NCBI GenBank assembly: GCA_026131555.1
Contig: JAMXJH010000006.1
Location: forward strand, 1 to 64,000
From: Aerococcaceae bacterium NML190073
GTDB lineage: Bacteria > Bacillota > Bacilli > Lactobacillales > Aerococcaceae
Reading direction: 5' to 3'
Length of the DNA stretch: 64,000 bases
In this document: piece after piece, positions 29,069 through 37,881 of the stretch
Position numbering within the stretch: the first letter of the stretch is position 1
How the letters are laid out: each line of letters opens with the position of its first letter
Translations under genes and position numbers: made by a program
The notes under the pieces: model-generated
What the model saw: the letters and a program-made list of their open reading frames with translations, nothing else
Databases searched by the model: none
What the model was told of the DNA's origin: nothing

Positions 29069-29093
29069 GAAGGCTACTCCTTTGAGTATCTTC
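29069..29093. repeat. Small inverted repeat before the DUF6261-like gene
   Basis: GAAG-GC-TACTC-CTTT-GAGTA-T-CTTC forms an interrupted hairpin 33 bp upstream of the gene start. It could fold in the leader RNA. Its function is unknown. Confidence 0.35.
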
Positions 29094-29125
29094 AACTATT
29101 TTATGCATAGAAAGGAACATGCTTT

Positions 29126-29878
29126 ATGCCAAATTATTATACACCATGCAACCTACGTCGTTTGCATCACGCTGAGTTTCAACAACTGTTGACACGAATG
29201 CTGGAGGATTTCAAATCCGCCAACTTGAAGTCAAAAGACGATGACTTCACACGCCTGTTGAACACCATTAAGAACAAAGTGCCCACCCTCCAAAACGCCT
29301 TGGAACAAGTCCGTGCGAGCGAGAAATCACAAACGATTCAAGAGTTGGACACAAGCCGCGACCGCGCTTTCCAAGCTTTGGCAGATAGTTTCAAGCCATA
29401 CAGATACAGCACAGCGGCAACCGAGAAAGCTGCCTATACTGCATTGAACTTGCTGTTCAAGCAATACAAGCGTCTAACACAAAAGAACTACGAAGAAGAA
29501 ACAGCTTTAATCAACAACCTGCTCAGCCGACTGAATTCTGCCGAATACCAAGATGATGTGACAGCATTAGGTATCAGCAAATTCGTCACCGCCCTCTCTA
29601 GCGCGCAAACAGCCTTTGAAGCGCAATTTAACGCTCGCTCCAAGGAAAACATGGGAAGAACTTTCTACAATGTGAAAGAGCTACGCCAAACATTGGCGGA
29701 AGATTACCAACTCTTCATTGACTACGTCGGCGTCTTAGCACTGGTTAAGAGCGACCCCTTCTACAAAAACGCTATCGGCGTCATCAATAATAGTCGTAAA
29801 TACTATGCTGACGTAATTGCCAGACGTTCCCCGAAAGAAAAAGTCCCCCTTATCAGTATGACACTGCCAACACCATAA
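29126..29878 (+). CDS. DUF6261-like helical protein, probable acquired gene
   Basis: A 250-residue soluble protein, almost entirely predicted helix, with no signal peptide or membrane segment. The pattern (LRRLHHAEFQQLLTRM at the N-terminus, a central SRDRAFQALADSFKPYR helix, NYEEETALINNLLSRL, then FEAQFNARSKEN) resembles the DUF6261 family, which I know mainly from Bacteroidetes. That assignment is from memory and no function is known. The ATG has AAAGGA 9 nt upstream. The gene lies opposite to all its neighbours, and its wobble positions are richer in G/C (many AAC, ACC, CTC, GCC codons) than the flanking genes. It sits between the 41-bp array and the binding-protein gene, splitting the nucleoside transporter cluster. 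These points suggest horizontal acquisition. Confidence 0.8.
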   Translation: MPNYYTPCNLRRLHHAEFQQLLTRMLEDFKSANLKSKDDDFTRLLNTIKNKVPTLQNALEQVRASEKSQTIQELDTSRDRAFQALADSFKPYRYSTAATEKAAYTALNLLFKQYKRLTQKNYEEETALINNLLSRLNSAEYQDDVTALGISKFVTALSSAQTAFEAQFNARSKENMGRTFYNVKELRQTLAEDYQLFIDYVGVLALVKSDPFYKNAIGVINNSRKYYADVIARRSPKEKVPLISMTLPTP

Positions 29879-29884
29879 ACGACA

Positions 29885-29912
29885 AAAGAGTTCCTCTTGC
29901 GAGGAACTCTTT
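29885..29912. terminator. Bidirectional terminator between convergent genes
   Basis: A perfect 12-bp stem (AAAGAGTTCCTC / GAGGAACTCTTT) with a TTGC loop. T-rich tails on both strands serve the DUF6261-like gene (+) and the BMP gene (-), whose stops lie 6 bp and 13 bp away. Confidence 0.85.
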
Positions 29913-29925
29913 CTCAATTGAATGA

Positions 29926-30951
29926 TTATTCAGCTGGTTTCTCAGGCACTTCGATTTCACCTTTGATGATTTTTTCTTTGAATTCTTTAACTGCTGCTTT
30001 TGCATCGTCTGATAATTGACCTTCTGTCAAGTCAACACCGCCGTCTGCTAAACCATAAGTTTTCACACCAGCTTCGAATTTACCATCTTTAGCTAATTGT
30101 GAGAATTGCTTAACTGCCGCGCCTACACCTTTCAATGTTGAAGTTAATGTCAAGTGACGCTCTTTACCGTCTACTTCTACGATACCTTCAGCATCTTGGT
30201 CTAAGTCAACACCGATTACCCAAATGTTTTTAGATGGGTCATTTGACACGATGTCTTTAGCTTCTGAGAATACACCGTTACCAGTTGCACCTGATGCATG
30301 GAAAATAACATCCACATCATTAGAGTACATTGCTGCAGCTAATTGCTTACCTTTAGCCGCATCAGCAAAGCTACCTGCGTATTCTACTACTACTTCGATA
30401 GATGGGTCTACTGCTTTAACGCCTTCTACGAATCCAGCTTCAAAGCGGTCGATAACGAAACCTTCTACCCCACCGATGAATCCAACTTTCTTAGTTGCAG
30501 TTGTCTTAGCTGCTGCTACCCCTGCTAAAAAGGCTGCTTCGTTGTCTTTGAATGTCAATGAAGCGACGTTTGGTTGATCTACTACTGAGTCAACAATTGC
30601 AAAGTGCTTGTCCGGGTGTTGTTGCGCAATGTCGTTGATTGCTGCTTCTAACTTATAACCAATACCGAAAGTTAAACTGAAGTTAGCTGTTACAGCTGAG
30701 TTTAAGTTTGTTACATAGTCAGAATCGCTGTTTGATTGAATGTAGTCGTATCCGCCTACACCTTTCTCCAAGTTGTTCTCTTTACCAAACTCTGTTAAGC
30801 CTTCCCATGCGCTTTGGTTGAATGATTTGTCATCCACCCCACCGATATCTGTTATGATAACCGCTGAGAAGTCTTGAGCAGAAGCTACAACCGGTGCTGC
30901 AAAGCCTGCTACTAATAAAGCTGTTGATGCTAAACCTACAAATTTTTTCAT
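29926..30951 (-). CDS. BMP-family nucleoside-binding protein without lipobox (NupN/PnrA-like)
   Basis: 341 residues of the BMP/PnrA family, which binds nucleosides outside the membrane for a NupOPQ-type importer. VIITDIGGVDDKSFNQSAWEGL at the mature N-terminus is the family hallmark. GVAAAKTTATKKVGFIGGVEGFVIDRFEAGFVEGV (about 140-180) and VIFHASGATGNGVFSEA (about 225-245) also match. The ATG at 30951 follows GGAGGG by 9 nt; the longer frame from 31002 is rejected. The signal peptide (ALLVAGFAAPVVASAQD) ends in a type-I cleavage site. It has no lipobox Cys and no Cys in the whole protein, although homologues are usually lipoproteins. The C-terminus is Glu/Lys-rich. The gene has its own promoter and terminator. 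Confidence 0.92.
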   Translation of the reverse strand: MKKFVGLASTALLVAGFAAPVVASAQDFSAVIITDIGGVDDKSFNQSAWEGLTEFGKENNLEKGVGGYDYIQSNSDSDYVTNLNSAVTANFSLTFGIGYKLEAAINDIAQQHPDKHFAIVDSVVDQPNVASLTFKDNEAAFLAGVAAAKTTATKKVGFIGGVEGFVIDRFEAGFVEGVKAVDPSIEVVVEYAGSFADAAKGKQLAAAMYSNDVDVIFHASGATGNGVFSEAKDIVSNDPSKNIWVIGVDLDQDAEGIVEVDGKERHLTLTSTLKGVGAAVKQFSQLAKDGKFEAGVKTYGLADGGVDLTEGQLSDDAKAAVKEFKEKIIKGEIEVPEKPAE

Positions 30952-31000
30952 TGATGATTTCCCTCCAAGAAAACTATTGAATCCATCTGAATTCCTACTC

Positions 31001-31029
31001 ATTATACCGTCTTAACTTCCAAAAGGCAA
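31001..31029 (-). promoter_or_regulatory. Promoter of the BMP gene
   Basis: A perfect TATAAT (minus strand, 31001-31006) lies 17 bp from TTGCCT (31024-31029), 50 bp upstream of the ATG. Confidence 0.75.
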
Positions 31030-31103
31030 GTTGAAAACGATTAAAAGCGAATATTTTTTTCCAATGCGTTTATAGCGTTCAGATTTATGCCGTTCTTTAT
31101 ATA

Positions 31104-31142
31104 AAAATCGGTCTTTGATTTTGCCGAGCAACTTCAAAGACC
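31104..31142 (-). terminator. Second hairpin downstream of ftsK
   Basis: A 9-bp perfect stem (GGTCTTTGA / TCAAAGACC) with a 15-nt loop, followed on the minus strand by GATTTTTAT. It lies upstream of the BMP promoter, so it ends ftsK transcription rather than acting as a leader riboswitch. Confidence 0.65.
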
Positions 31143-31228
31143 TTTAATATTATTTATGAATAATAACTAGAGATTACACCCAAATCCGACCTTGAGCATC
31201 TGCCGATTTTATTAGCAAGCAACTCAAA

Positions 31229-31273
31229 TCCCTCACGAATGATTGTCTATTGACACAACTAATTCGTGAGGGA
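31229..31273 (-). terminator. First hairpin downstream of ftsK
   Basis: A 12-bp perfect inverted repeat (TCCCTCACGAAT and complement) with a 21-nt loop, 36 bp past the ftsK stop. The T run is weak; the hairpin at 31104-31142 appears to be the back-up. Confidence 0.5.
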
Positions 31274-31308
31274 AAATCTCTCTGGTTGCTATAAATTTAT
31301 CTTGTTAG

Positions 31309-33849
31309 CTAAACTTCCTCGCCAATCAATACTTGACGTGGTTTGCTTCCGTCTTGTCCGCTAACAATGCCTTGCGCTTCCATATCGTCAATCAAACGTG
31401 CGGCACGGTTATAACCGATTCTAAAGCGACGTTGCAATTGTGAAATACTAATTGTATCCAAGCCTCGTACCATTTCGACGGCTTCATCAAAGTATTCATC
31501 ATCGGAGCTGCCCATTTGCTCGTTGTCATTGTCCGACACCATCATCGTTTCGTCGTATTCCGCCGGTCGTTGCTCTTTAACGAAATTCGTGATGCGTTCT
31601 ACTTCACTATCTGAAATGTACGCACCTTGAACGCGAACCGGTTTATTTTTGCCCATTGGCTGGAATAGCATATCGCCACGCCCCAACAGCTTCTCGGCAC
31701 CATTGCTGTCAAGAATCGTCCGTGAGTCAATACCGCTCGATACGGCAAAAGCCAAACGCGACGGAACATTGGCTTTGATAATCCCGGTAATAACATCAAC
31801 TGAAGGACGTTGTGTCGCAATAATCATATGAATACCGGCTGCACGCGCCATTTGCGCCAAACGAATAATCGCATTCTCGACTTCATTGCTTGCGACCATC
31901 ATTAAGTCCGCTAACTCATCGACAAAGACAACAATCTTCGGCAAACGCTCGTATCCAGTGCCATTCTCTTCATTGTAGCTGTCAACTTGTTCATTATAAC
32001 CGTCAATATTACGCACACCTGTCGTCGCAAAAAGTTCATAACGACGCTCCATTTCTTGCACGACTTTATTCAAGGCTTGAGCGGCTTTGCGCGGGTTTGT
32101 TACAACCGGCGCTAACAAGTGTGGAATATCATCATACATGGTCAATTCGACTTTCTTCGGATCAATCATCAAGAATTTCACTTCTTCAGGCTTGGCTTTC
32201 ATCAATAAGGACACGATGATGACGTTCATTCCAACGGACTTCCCGCTTCCTGTTGCTCCCGCGATAAGTAAGTGCGGCATTTTGCTTAAATCTGCCAAGC
32301 AAACGGTCCCTGAAATATCACGTCCGAGCGGTACTTCCAACACATTCGGACTATCCAAAGCAGCATCGATAATCTCCCAGAAGGAAACCGGGCTCACTTG
32401 CGTATTCGGCACTTCGATTCCGATGAGTGATTTACCGGGAATCGGCGCTTCAATCCGTACGTCACGCGCCGCCAAAGCTAAGGCGATGTCATCGGAAAGT
32501 GATACGATTTTACTCACTTTAACACCGATAGCCGGTTGGATTTCATACTTGGTTACCGACGGTCCTAAATTCGCTTTAACAACAGTTGCCTTCACACCGA
32601 AACTTTCAAATGTTTGCTCCAATTTGGCAATGTTCTCATTGATGCGCGCGTATTCTTCCGACTGGTCAACAGGCGGAATTTTTTTCAACAAATCCTTGCC
32701 CGGTAAAGTGTAACGTTGCTTGGACACTTTCGGACGCGATTTTGTCACAATCGGTTCCGAGGCATCATTCAACACTTTATCCAATTGGTCAGTTGTTAAA
32801 TCTTGACGCTCATGCGCTTGATTATGCCAATGTCCCGCAGAAGCAGATTCGGTAGTTGCGACCGGTTCTTCTGCCTTTACAACTTCCGGCTCTTCCGGAA
32901 CAATTTGTTGGTTGACAACAATCGGCACCGATACCGGTTCTTCCTCTGTCGTGTGTTGCATTGCATCAAAGTAATCCAAGTCCAAGACACGCTCCGGCGC
33001 ATTCGCTTGCCGTTTCCATTCGCGCGGACGCTCCGGTTCACGATATGGCTCCCATTCACGCGATTCTAAAGGTTTCGCCGGCTGATACCCCCCCTGCAAA
33101 AAAGGCGGACGCTCCTTTTCCTCGTCTTGCTGGAATGATTGCATCAACTTCTTGAAGAATGATACCTTAGGTTCCTGTTTACTTTCTTCATCTACTTGCT
33201 CATCAACGGTTGGCGCCAACGCTTCCTCATCATGTTCTGCTACTTGCGGCTTCGGAAACAGCGAATGTACGAAACTTTTGAGCGCCTGCCAGAAAGAATG
33301 CAACCATTGCTGTAAAGTTTGCGGCGCAACTTGCGACACCAAGATAACACCGGCAATAAATAAAATCGACGCCAATAAATAAGTGCCCCATTTTCCGAAC
33401 AGAAAACCAAACAATGCGTAAAAAATTGCCCCTAACAAACCGCCACCTACTTGATTCAGCATGCGACTATTCACCAAATCATTCTTAAAAGCATTGAATG
33501 TTTCCACAAAAATATTATTAGGTAATGGCTCTCTCGAATAAAACACATTAACGTGCAACAAAGTCGTCACCGCACAAAAAATAAAAATACTCCCCAACAA
33601 AGTGCGCAATGACGGATTCATCAAGTCACCACGCCATACCATGAAAGCGGCGATTGCGATGAATGTAATGACTAATAAGCCATACGCTTCTCCCACAAAC
33701 AGTCGCAAACCATTTGCCAGAAGAATACCGAACACTCCCCATTTGAATAGTGCCAGCACACTTAGAAATGCAATACCGATTCCAATCGCCATATATTTAA
33801 TTTGATACGGCACTTGATTCGCTTTCGCTTGTCCTTTTTTGCGTGCCAC
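31309..33849 (-). CDS. ftsK: DNA translocase FtsK/SpoIIIE
   Basis: An 846-residue septal DNA pump that clears chromosomes from the closing division site. Four or five membrane helices occupy about residues 15-180. A Pro/Glu-rich linker runs to about 370. The RecA-like motor carries [11 protein letters not shown] (Walker A, Lys at 537) and [14 protein letters not shown] (Walker B). The C-terminal winged-helix γ domain ([24 protein letters not shown]) recognises polar DNA sequences. The preferred start is the GTG at 33849, 9 nt after GGAGG; the in-frame ATG at 33870 places that site inside the gene. A TATAAT on the minus strand at 33888-33893 is a plausible -10. Confidence 0.96.
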   Translation of the reverse strand: MARKKGQAKANQVPYQIKYMAIGIGIAFLSVLALFKWGVFGILLANGLRLFVGEAYGLLVITFIAIAAFMVWRGDLMNPSLRTLLGSIFIFCAVTTLLHVNVFYSREPLPNNIFVETFNAFKNDLVNSRMLNQVGGGLLGAIFYALFGFLFGKWGTYLLASILFIAGVILVSQVAPQTLQQWLHSFWQALKSFVHSLFPKPQVAEHDEEALAPTVDEQVDEESKQEPKVSFFKKLMQSFQQDEEKERPPFLQGGYQPAKPLESREWEPYREPERPREWKRQANAPERVLDLDYFDAMQHTTEEEPVSVPIVVNQQIVPEEPEVVKAEEPVATTESASAGHWHNQAHERQDLTTDQLDKVLNDASEPIVTKSRPKVSKQRYTLPGKDLLKKIPPVDQSEEYARINENIAKLEQTFESFGVKATVVKANLGPSVTKYEIQPAIGVKVSKIVSLSDDIALALAARDVRIEAPIPGKSLIGIEVPNTQVSPVSFWEIIDAALDSPNVLEVPLGRDISGTVCLADLSKMPHLLIAGATGSGKSVGMNVIIVSLLMKAKPEEVKFLMIDPKKVELTMYDDIPHLLAPVVTNPRKAAQALNKVVQEMERRYELFATTGVRNIDGYNEQVDSYNEENGTGYERLPKIVVFVDELADLMMVASNEVENAIIRLAQMARAAGIHMIIATQRPSVDVITGIIKANVPSRLAFAVSSGIDSRTILDSNGAEKLLGRGDMLFQPMGKNKPVRVQGAYISDSEVERITNFVKEQRPAEYDETMMVSDNDNEQMGSSDDEYFDEAVEMVRGLDTISISQLQRRFRIGYNRAARLIDDMEAQGIVSGQDGSKPRQVLIGEEV

Positions 33850-33902
33850 TTCACATCTCCTCCAATCCATGATTAGTCTACGTTTCTATTATACACTACT
33901 TC

Positions 33903-33945
33903 ATACAAAAAGAGCCAAAATTCTACGAAAGAATATCGACTCTTT
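33903..33945 (-). terminator. Terminator of the unknown membrane-protein gene
   Basis: A 6-bp outer stem (AAAGAG / CTCTTT) and an inner ATTCT/AGAAT pairing, followed on the minus strand by TTGTATG, just past the stop of the gene at 33953. Confidence 0.6.
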
Positions 33946-33952
33946 GTCATCA

Positions 33953-34900
33953 TTAATCTTCGAAACGTTTAGCGGTATAGCTACCTCTATCTTCCTTGTA
34001 CATATTGACAATTGCAAAAGTTCCCACAACTGCCCCAATAAATACTCCAATGAACAAATCTTTTAGGAAAACGTCTCTGATAGACGGCTCCTCAATAATA
34101 ATGCTCGGTGTTTCTTTCAAAACTTCCAAAAACGTCACGTCATAAGCATATTTAAGTTCATTGTAGAAGTGTACCGCATACTCAATGATATTTGCTGCAA
34201 TTGCACCTGCAACCAGCAGTAATTCGATAAGAACGGCACCTAGTATCGTAATCTTTCCACCCAGTTTGCGATAACCGTATGGGGCCGCAATCCCTCCAAT
34301 AGATGCTGCCCACCATGCGTAATAGCCTAAGTAAGAAATAAGCCCCCATAGAAAGCTCCCGAGCAATATTCCCGGAATCGCACCGATAAGACCTAATAGT
34401 AAATTATGAGGTCGCTCATCATATTCAGTCTTTTTGCCTTCTAATTCCGTAATAGCTTGCTGGTAACCTGCCTCACTATAGTAAGCAAACTTGTCATCAA
34501 ACTGCGTTAACTTGACCGTGCCGTCATTGATTCCGTTCATGAAGCAACCCGTTTCATAATGATTCGCCTTCAAAAACGGATACGCTACTTGCGAAATTTG
34601 GCGCAATGTGTACTCGGCCTCATCCATACGTTTCGGTAATTTTGTCGTAATAACCACTGTCGCATCTATGATGCCGGCGGCTTCAACTTCTTCTAAATTC
34701 GATAATTGATTAGTTAATTGTGTTAATTCTGTTGTTGTTCGTTCTGTTGGATTTATACCGATGACCCATTTAAGTGTACGCGTAGTTTGTTCGAAGCGGA
34801 ATATCGTGTAGTACCCCTCCACTTGCCCGACGTAACAAGTGTCCGTAATTCGATTCAATCCAAATTCAGCAAATAATGTTTGCCATGTTTTAAATCCCAT
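33953..34900 (-). CDS. Unknown membrane protein next to yidC
   Basis: 315 residues, not recognised. The first ~160 residues look soluble (α/β, with VVITTKLPKRMDEAEYTLRQISQVAYPFL). A charged stretch (ELEGKKTEYDERPHN) leads into a membrane block: a Gly-rich LLGLIGAIPGILLGSFLWGLISYLGYYAWWAASIGGIAA hairpin (about 165-205), a Leu/Val/Ala helix (about 213-235), and a last helix LFIGVFIGAVVGTFAIVNMY (about 280-300). A similar Gly-rich double helix occurs in uncharacterised Firmicute membrane proteins. The gene lies 20 nt downstream of yidC on the same strand and is probably cotranscribed with it. It ends with its own terminator. Confidence 0.85.
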   Translation of the reverse strand: MGFKTWQTLFAEFGLNRITDTCYVGQVEGYYTIFRFEQTTRTLKWVIGINPTERTTTELTQLTNQLSNLEEVEAAGIIDATVVITTKLPKRMDEAEYTLRQISQVAYPFLKANHYETGCFMNGINDGTVKLTQFDDKFAYYSEAGYQQAITELEGKKTEYDERPHNLLLGLIGAIPGILLGSFLWGLISYLGYYAWWAASIGGIAAPYGYRKLGGKITILGAVLIELLLVAGAIAANIIEYAVHFYNELKYAYDVTFLEVLKETPSIIIEEPSIRDVFLKDLFIGVFIGAVVGTFAIVNMYKEDRGSYTAKRFED

Positions 34901-34920
34901 CGTTACTCTTCCTCTCTCGC

Positions 34921-35889
34921 TTAGCGGTTGCGTTGTTGTTTACCTGCATTACGACGTTTATTGCCTGTTTCAATCACTTCTTTTGTCGGCACTAAGCGTT
35001 GCTTGCCGGATGTTGTGGTTTGTGTTGCGCTTGCTGCCGGTTTGCGTTCACGTTTAGGGCGATCTTTATATTGTTTGGCTTCTTCTTCAAGAATTTGCGC
35101 AATTTTTGGACGGACAACTTTGTTCGTATACAATTGTTGGAATACGTAGAAGATACCGCCGGCTAAGAAGTACAGCCCTAAACCAGCTGCTGATACCCAT
35201 GAAATCCAGCCAAGCATGATTGGATTCATCCAAAACATTGCTTTCCCTGTTTGTGCGGCGGCAGGATTGTCCGATGCCGGCATCGCACGTTGCATTAACC
35301 AACTTTGTAAAAGCGTCACCGCTACAACACCGATAACCAATATTAAACTGCGTTCCCCAAGATGAATTCCTAAGAAAGAACTCTCTTGAATTGCCGGTGA
35401 AGTCCGAATCGCTGCGTACACCGCTGAGATGATTGGCATTTGAATCAATAATGGCAAACAGCCTGACATACCGCCTAACATATTGATATCATACTTCTTA
35501 TAAACTGCCATTTGTTCGTTCTGTAAGCGGGCACGTTCAGCAGGGTCATTCGTTGCTTCCATTTCAGCACGAATTTCGTCCAATTCCGGTTGGGCAATTT
35601 TCATACGTGCTTGACTAATCATCGAATTTTTTGTCATCTTCAATGAAGAAGGCAACATGAAGATTCGTGTAATGATGGTGACAATAATAATTGCCATTCC
35701 GTAGCTACCGCCGAAGATTCCTGCTAAGAAATCAAGGAAAGCAGTTGCCGGCTTACCGAAATATTCGTATGCCCATCCCGTTGGGTTTCCTGCTTGGTCA
35801 TAACTTACACAGCCGCTTGCCGCTAATACAACAACCGCAACTAAAGCGAGCAACTGTAAGTGTTTCAAATGTTTGCGTGTTAATTTCAT
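34921..35889 (-). CDS. yidC: Membrane protein insertase YidC, lipoprotein form
   Basis: A 322-residue YidC/Oxa1 insertase that inserts membrane proteins with or without SecYEG. The signal peptide ends VVVLAASGC, a genuine lipobox with C27, so lipoprotein processing exists in this organism. The Oxa1 core has five membrane segments, including IIIVTIITRIFMLPSSLK with the essential hydrophilic-groove Arg, and PLLIQMPIISAVYAAIR. The C-terminal tail is rich in Lys/Arg (KRERKPAASATQ... GKQQRNR), as in YidC2-type proteins that contact the ribosome. The gene lies between acyP and the unknown membrane protein on the same strand. Confidence 0.95.
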   Translation of the reverse strand: MKLTRKHLKHLQLLALVAVVVLAASGCVSYDQAGNPTGWAYEYFGKPATAFLDFLAGIFGGSYGMAIIIVTIITRIFMLPSSLKMTKNSMISQARMKIAQPELDEIRAEMEATNDPAERARLQNEQMAVYKKYDINMLGGMSGCLPLLIQMPIISAVYAAIRTSPAIQESSFLGIHLGERSLILVIGVVAVTLLQSWLMQRAMPASDNPAAAQTGKAMFWMNPIMLGWISWVSAAGLGLYFLAGGIFYVFQQLYTNKVVRPKIAQILEEEAKQYKDRPKRERKPAASATQTTTSGKQRLVPTKEVIETGNKRRNAGKQQRNR

Positions 35890-35970
35890 TGTTCACTCTC
35901 CAAATAATAATCGTTTTACCTTACTACTATAAAAGACTTCGCTTATTTTTTCAATCTATTTCCTCTGATA

Positions 35971-36246
35971 TTAGTACACGATTTGAAAGTCCGAATAGTT
36001 TTTGTCTAAAGAAATAGGACGAATCGTCAACTTATCTACTCGCATGAAACGATGCGCCGGTTGCTGCAATCTATGTTGTAGGACTTCAAGTTGCGCATCA
36101 TCTGCTTGTACAATCAGCTTAACATCGCCGTTCGTTAAATTGCGGACGGTTCCTGTCACGCCCACTTCAGTTGCAATTTGCATCGCATAAATTCGATACC
36201 CTACGCCTTGAACTCTCCCTGATACAACGATTTCATAAGTATTCAT
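35971..36246 (-). CDS. acyP: Acylphosphatase
   Basis: A 91-residue small enzyme that hydrolyses carboxyl-phosphate bonds. The signature GRVQGVGYRIYA supplies the phosphate-binding Arg (residue 18), and VRNLTNGDVKLI supplies the catalytic Asn. The length is normal for the family. It is encoded 81 bp upstream of yidC on the same strand. The adjacency of acyP and yidC is common in Firmicutes, but the physiological substrate is unknown. Confidence 0.95.
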   Translation of the reverse strand: MNTYEIVVSGRVQGVGYRIYAMQIATEVGVTGTVRNLTNGDVKLIVQADDAQLEVLQHRLQQPAHRFMRVDKLTIRPISLDKNYSDFQIVY

Positions 36247-36339
36247 TTCTCTCTTCCTTTCGTTCTGCCAGTGTCTGATTGCCGGATGAAATCAACATAC
36301 GAATCTTCTCTATTTCAATGCATCATTTATCTACTAAAA

Positions 36340-36369
36340 AACTAGGGCAAGGAAATGCATCCTCGCCCT
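36340..36369 (-). terminator. Terminator of the two-component operon
   Basis: A 9-bp stem with one G-U pair (AGGGCAAGG / CCTCGCCCT) and an 8-nt loop, followed on the minus strand by AGTTTTTTAG, 14 bp past the kinase stop. Confidence 0.8.
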
Positions 36370-36382
36370 GATATTCCAACAT

Positions 36383-37879
36383 TTAGATTGCTTTTTTGAC
36401 AGCGAGTTGTTGGTGCTTCTTAATTTCACTTTGGTCGATAATTATAGGAAATTCAACATAGAAAATCGATCCGTGATTCAAGACGCTCTCAACATGAATT
36501 TTACCTTTATAACCTTCAACAAGTTGCTTGGCAATGCTCAACCCAAGCCCATTTCCACCTTTATTACGAGAACGTGCTTTGTCTACACGATAGAAACGAC
36601 CAAATACCCTGTCCTTGTCTTCTTCCGTCATACCTTCACCGAAATCTTGTACTGCAATTTCTACCTTGGTGAAACTTGCGCTAACCGATAAGTGAACTTC
36701 GTGGCGATCCAAGCTATATTTTACCGCATTATCCAACAGAATAATCAATATTTGCTCGAAATGATTACGGTACATCTTAATGTAAAGTTCCTTGCCACCC
36801 TTCTCGCTATCTAAATAAAACTTGAAGTTCGGATACAATATAACGAAATTATTGTAGACTTGCTGAACCGTTGAGTAAATCTCTGTAATTTCATCTTTAT
36901 AATCCACATTGGCATGGTCCGCGCGCGACAAATCCAACATTTCTTGCACTAAGTCCTTCATGCGTGTAATTTCTTGAAGCGACGCCGAAATGGATTCCTC
37001 CAAAATTTCCGGATCGTCTTTTCCCCAGCGATTCAACATTTTCAAATGTCCTTCTACAATGGCAACCGGAGTGCGCAATTCGTGCGACACATCTTCCACG
37101 AATTGTTTTTGGTTGCGGACATACAAATCGATTTTGTCGAGAAGGCGATTGATATGGATATTCAAATCGCTCCACTCGTCATTGCTACGTGGCTTCCGAA
37201 TGCGAATCTCCGACAGACTTTCTTCTTCCACCAAGTCAAGCGCATTGTTCAAATAATCCAACGGTCTCAACAAATATTGACTAATTCCGAAAGCAAGTAT
37301 GACACTTGCCAACAACATAAAGATAATGGTGCGGTTCATCAGCAGTTGTCGCTCTTGGTGCGCAGCATTGAACGCCTTGGGGACAAATACCATCTGCAAG
37401 GTTCCTAATGGATGATGTGTCACTGTTGAGACAATCTTCTGTGTGGCAACGAAAGCGAAGTCATTGCCTACCTGCACCTGTTGTATCTCACTGTCATAAC
37501 GCTGTGTCGGCAGACCGATATTACGCGTTTCGTACAAGAGTTGATTACTTGTGTTAAAAAGTTTGACAATTGTATCCTCTGCTTCAACTAATGAGAAGAA
37601 ACGAGAAATGTCTTCCTTTACCTTACTGGTTGCCATTCCGTCCGTCGTCGTATCAAAATGATACTTTTCCAATGGCGTGTCTATCTTTTGAAAGTATGCG
37701 ACCGTTCGGTCGAATCGTTGCTGAGCTATACTCGTTTGCTGACGCAAAGCCGTTTCGTTCGCGTAGCGATTGTAACTTAATAATCCAATCGCACTCACAG
37801 TAGCTAATGCGACAAATAACAAAATGCTCCACTTCCACTTGAGCGAAAGCGGATGGCGTTGCTGTGTTGTTCCTGTCAT
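36383..37879 (-). CDS. covS: Sensor histidine kinase, CovS/ArlS type
   Basis: A 498-residue membrane sensor kinase. A first membrane helix (about 15-32) and a second (about 183-200) bracket an extracellular sensing region. A HAMP linker precedes the dimerisation domain, where FVEDVSHELRTP holds the autophosphorylated H266. The ATPase domain has the N box (ILLDNAVKYS), G1 (VQDFGEGM), F box (FGRFYRVDKAR) and G2 (GGNGLGLSIAK). The VAIVEGHLKMLNRWGKDDPE stretch after the His is characteristic of the CovS/ArlS group. The gene lies 2 nt after its regulator. In relatives the pair controls virulence factors, capsule or adhesion; the regulon here is unknown. Confidence 0.9.
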   Translation of the reverse strand: MTGTTQQRHPLSLKWKWSILLFVALATVSAIGLLSYNRYANETALRQQTSIAQQRFDRTVAYFQKIDTPLEKYHFDTTTDGMATSKVKEDISRFFSLVEAEDTIVKLFNTSNQLLYETRNIGLPTQRYDSEIQQVQVGNDFAFVATQKIVSTVTHHPLGTLQMVFVPKAFNAAHQERQLLMNRTIIFMLLASVILAFGISQYLLRPLDYLNNALDLVEEESLSEIRIRKPRSNDEWSDLNIHINRLLDKIDLYVRNQKQFVEDVSHELRTPVAIVEGHLKMLNRWGKDDPEILEESISASLQEITRMKDLVQEMLDLSRADHANVDYKDEITEIYSTVQQVYNNFVILYPNFKFYLDSEKGGKELYIKMYRNHFEQILIILLDNAVKYSLDRHEVHLSVSASFTKVEIAVQDFGEGMTEEDKDRVFGRFYRVDKARSRNKGGNGLGLSIAKQLVEGYKGKIHVESVLNHGSIFYVEFPIIIDQSEIKKHQQLAVKKAI

Positions 37880-37881
37880 CG

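Noticed and set aside
31030-31228. A purine or nucleoside riboswitch in front of the BMP gene.
   Set aside because: The hairpins lie upstream of the BMP promoter and are oriented to end ftsK transcription. No conserved purine-aptamer core was seen.
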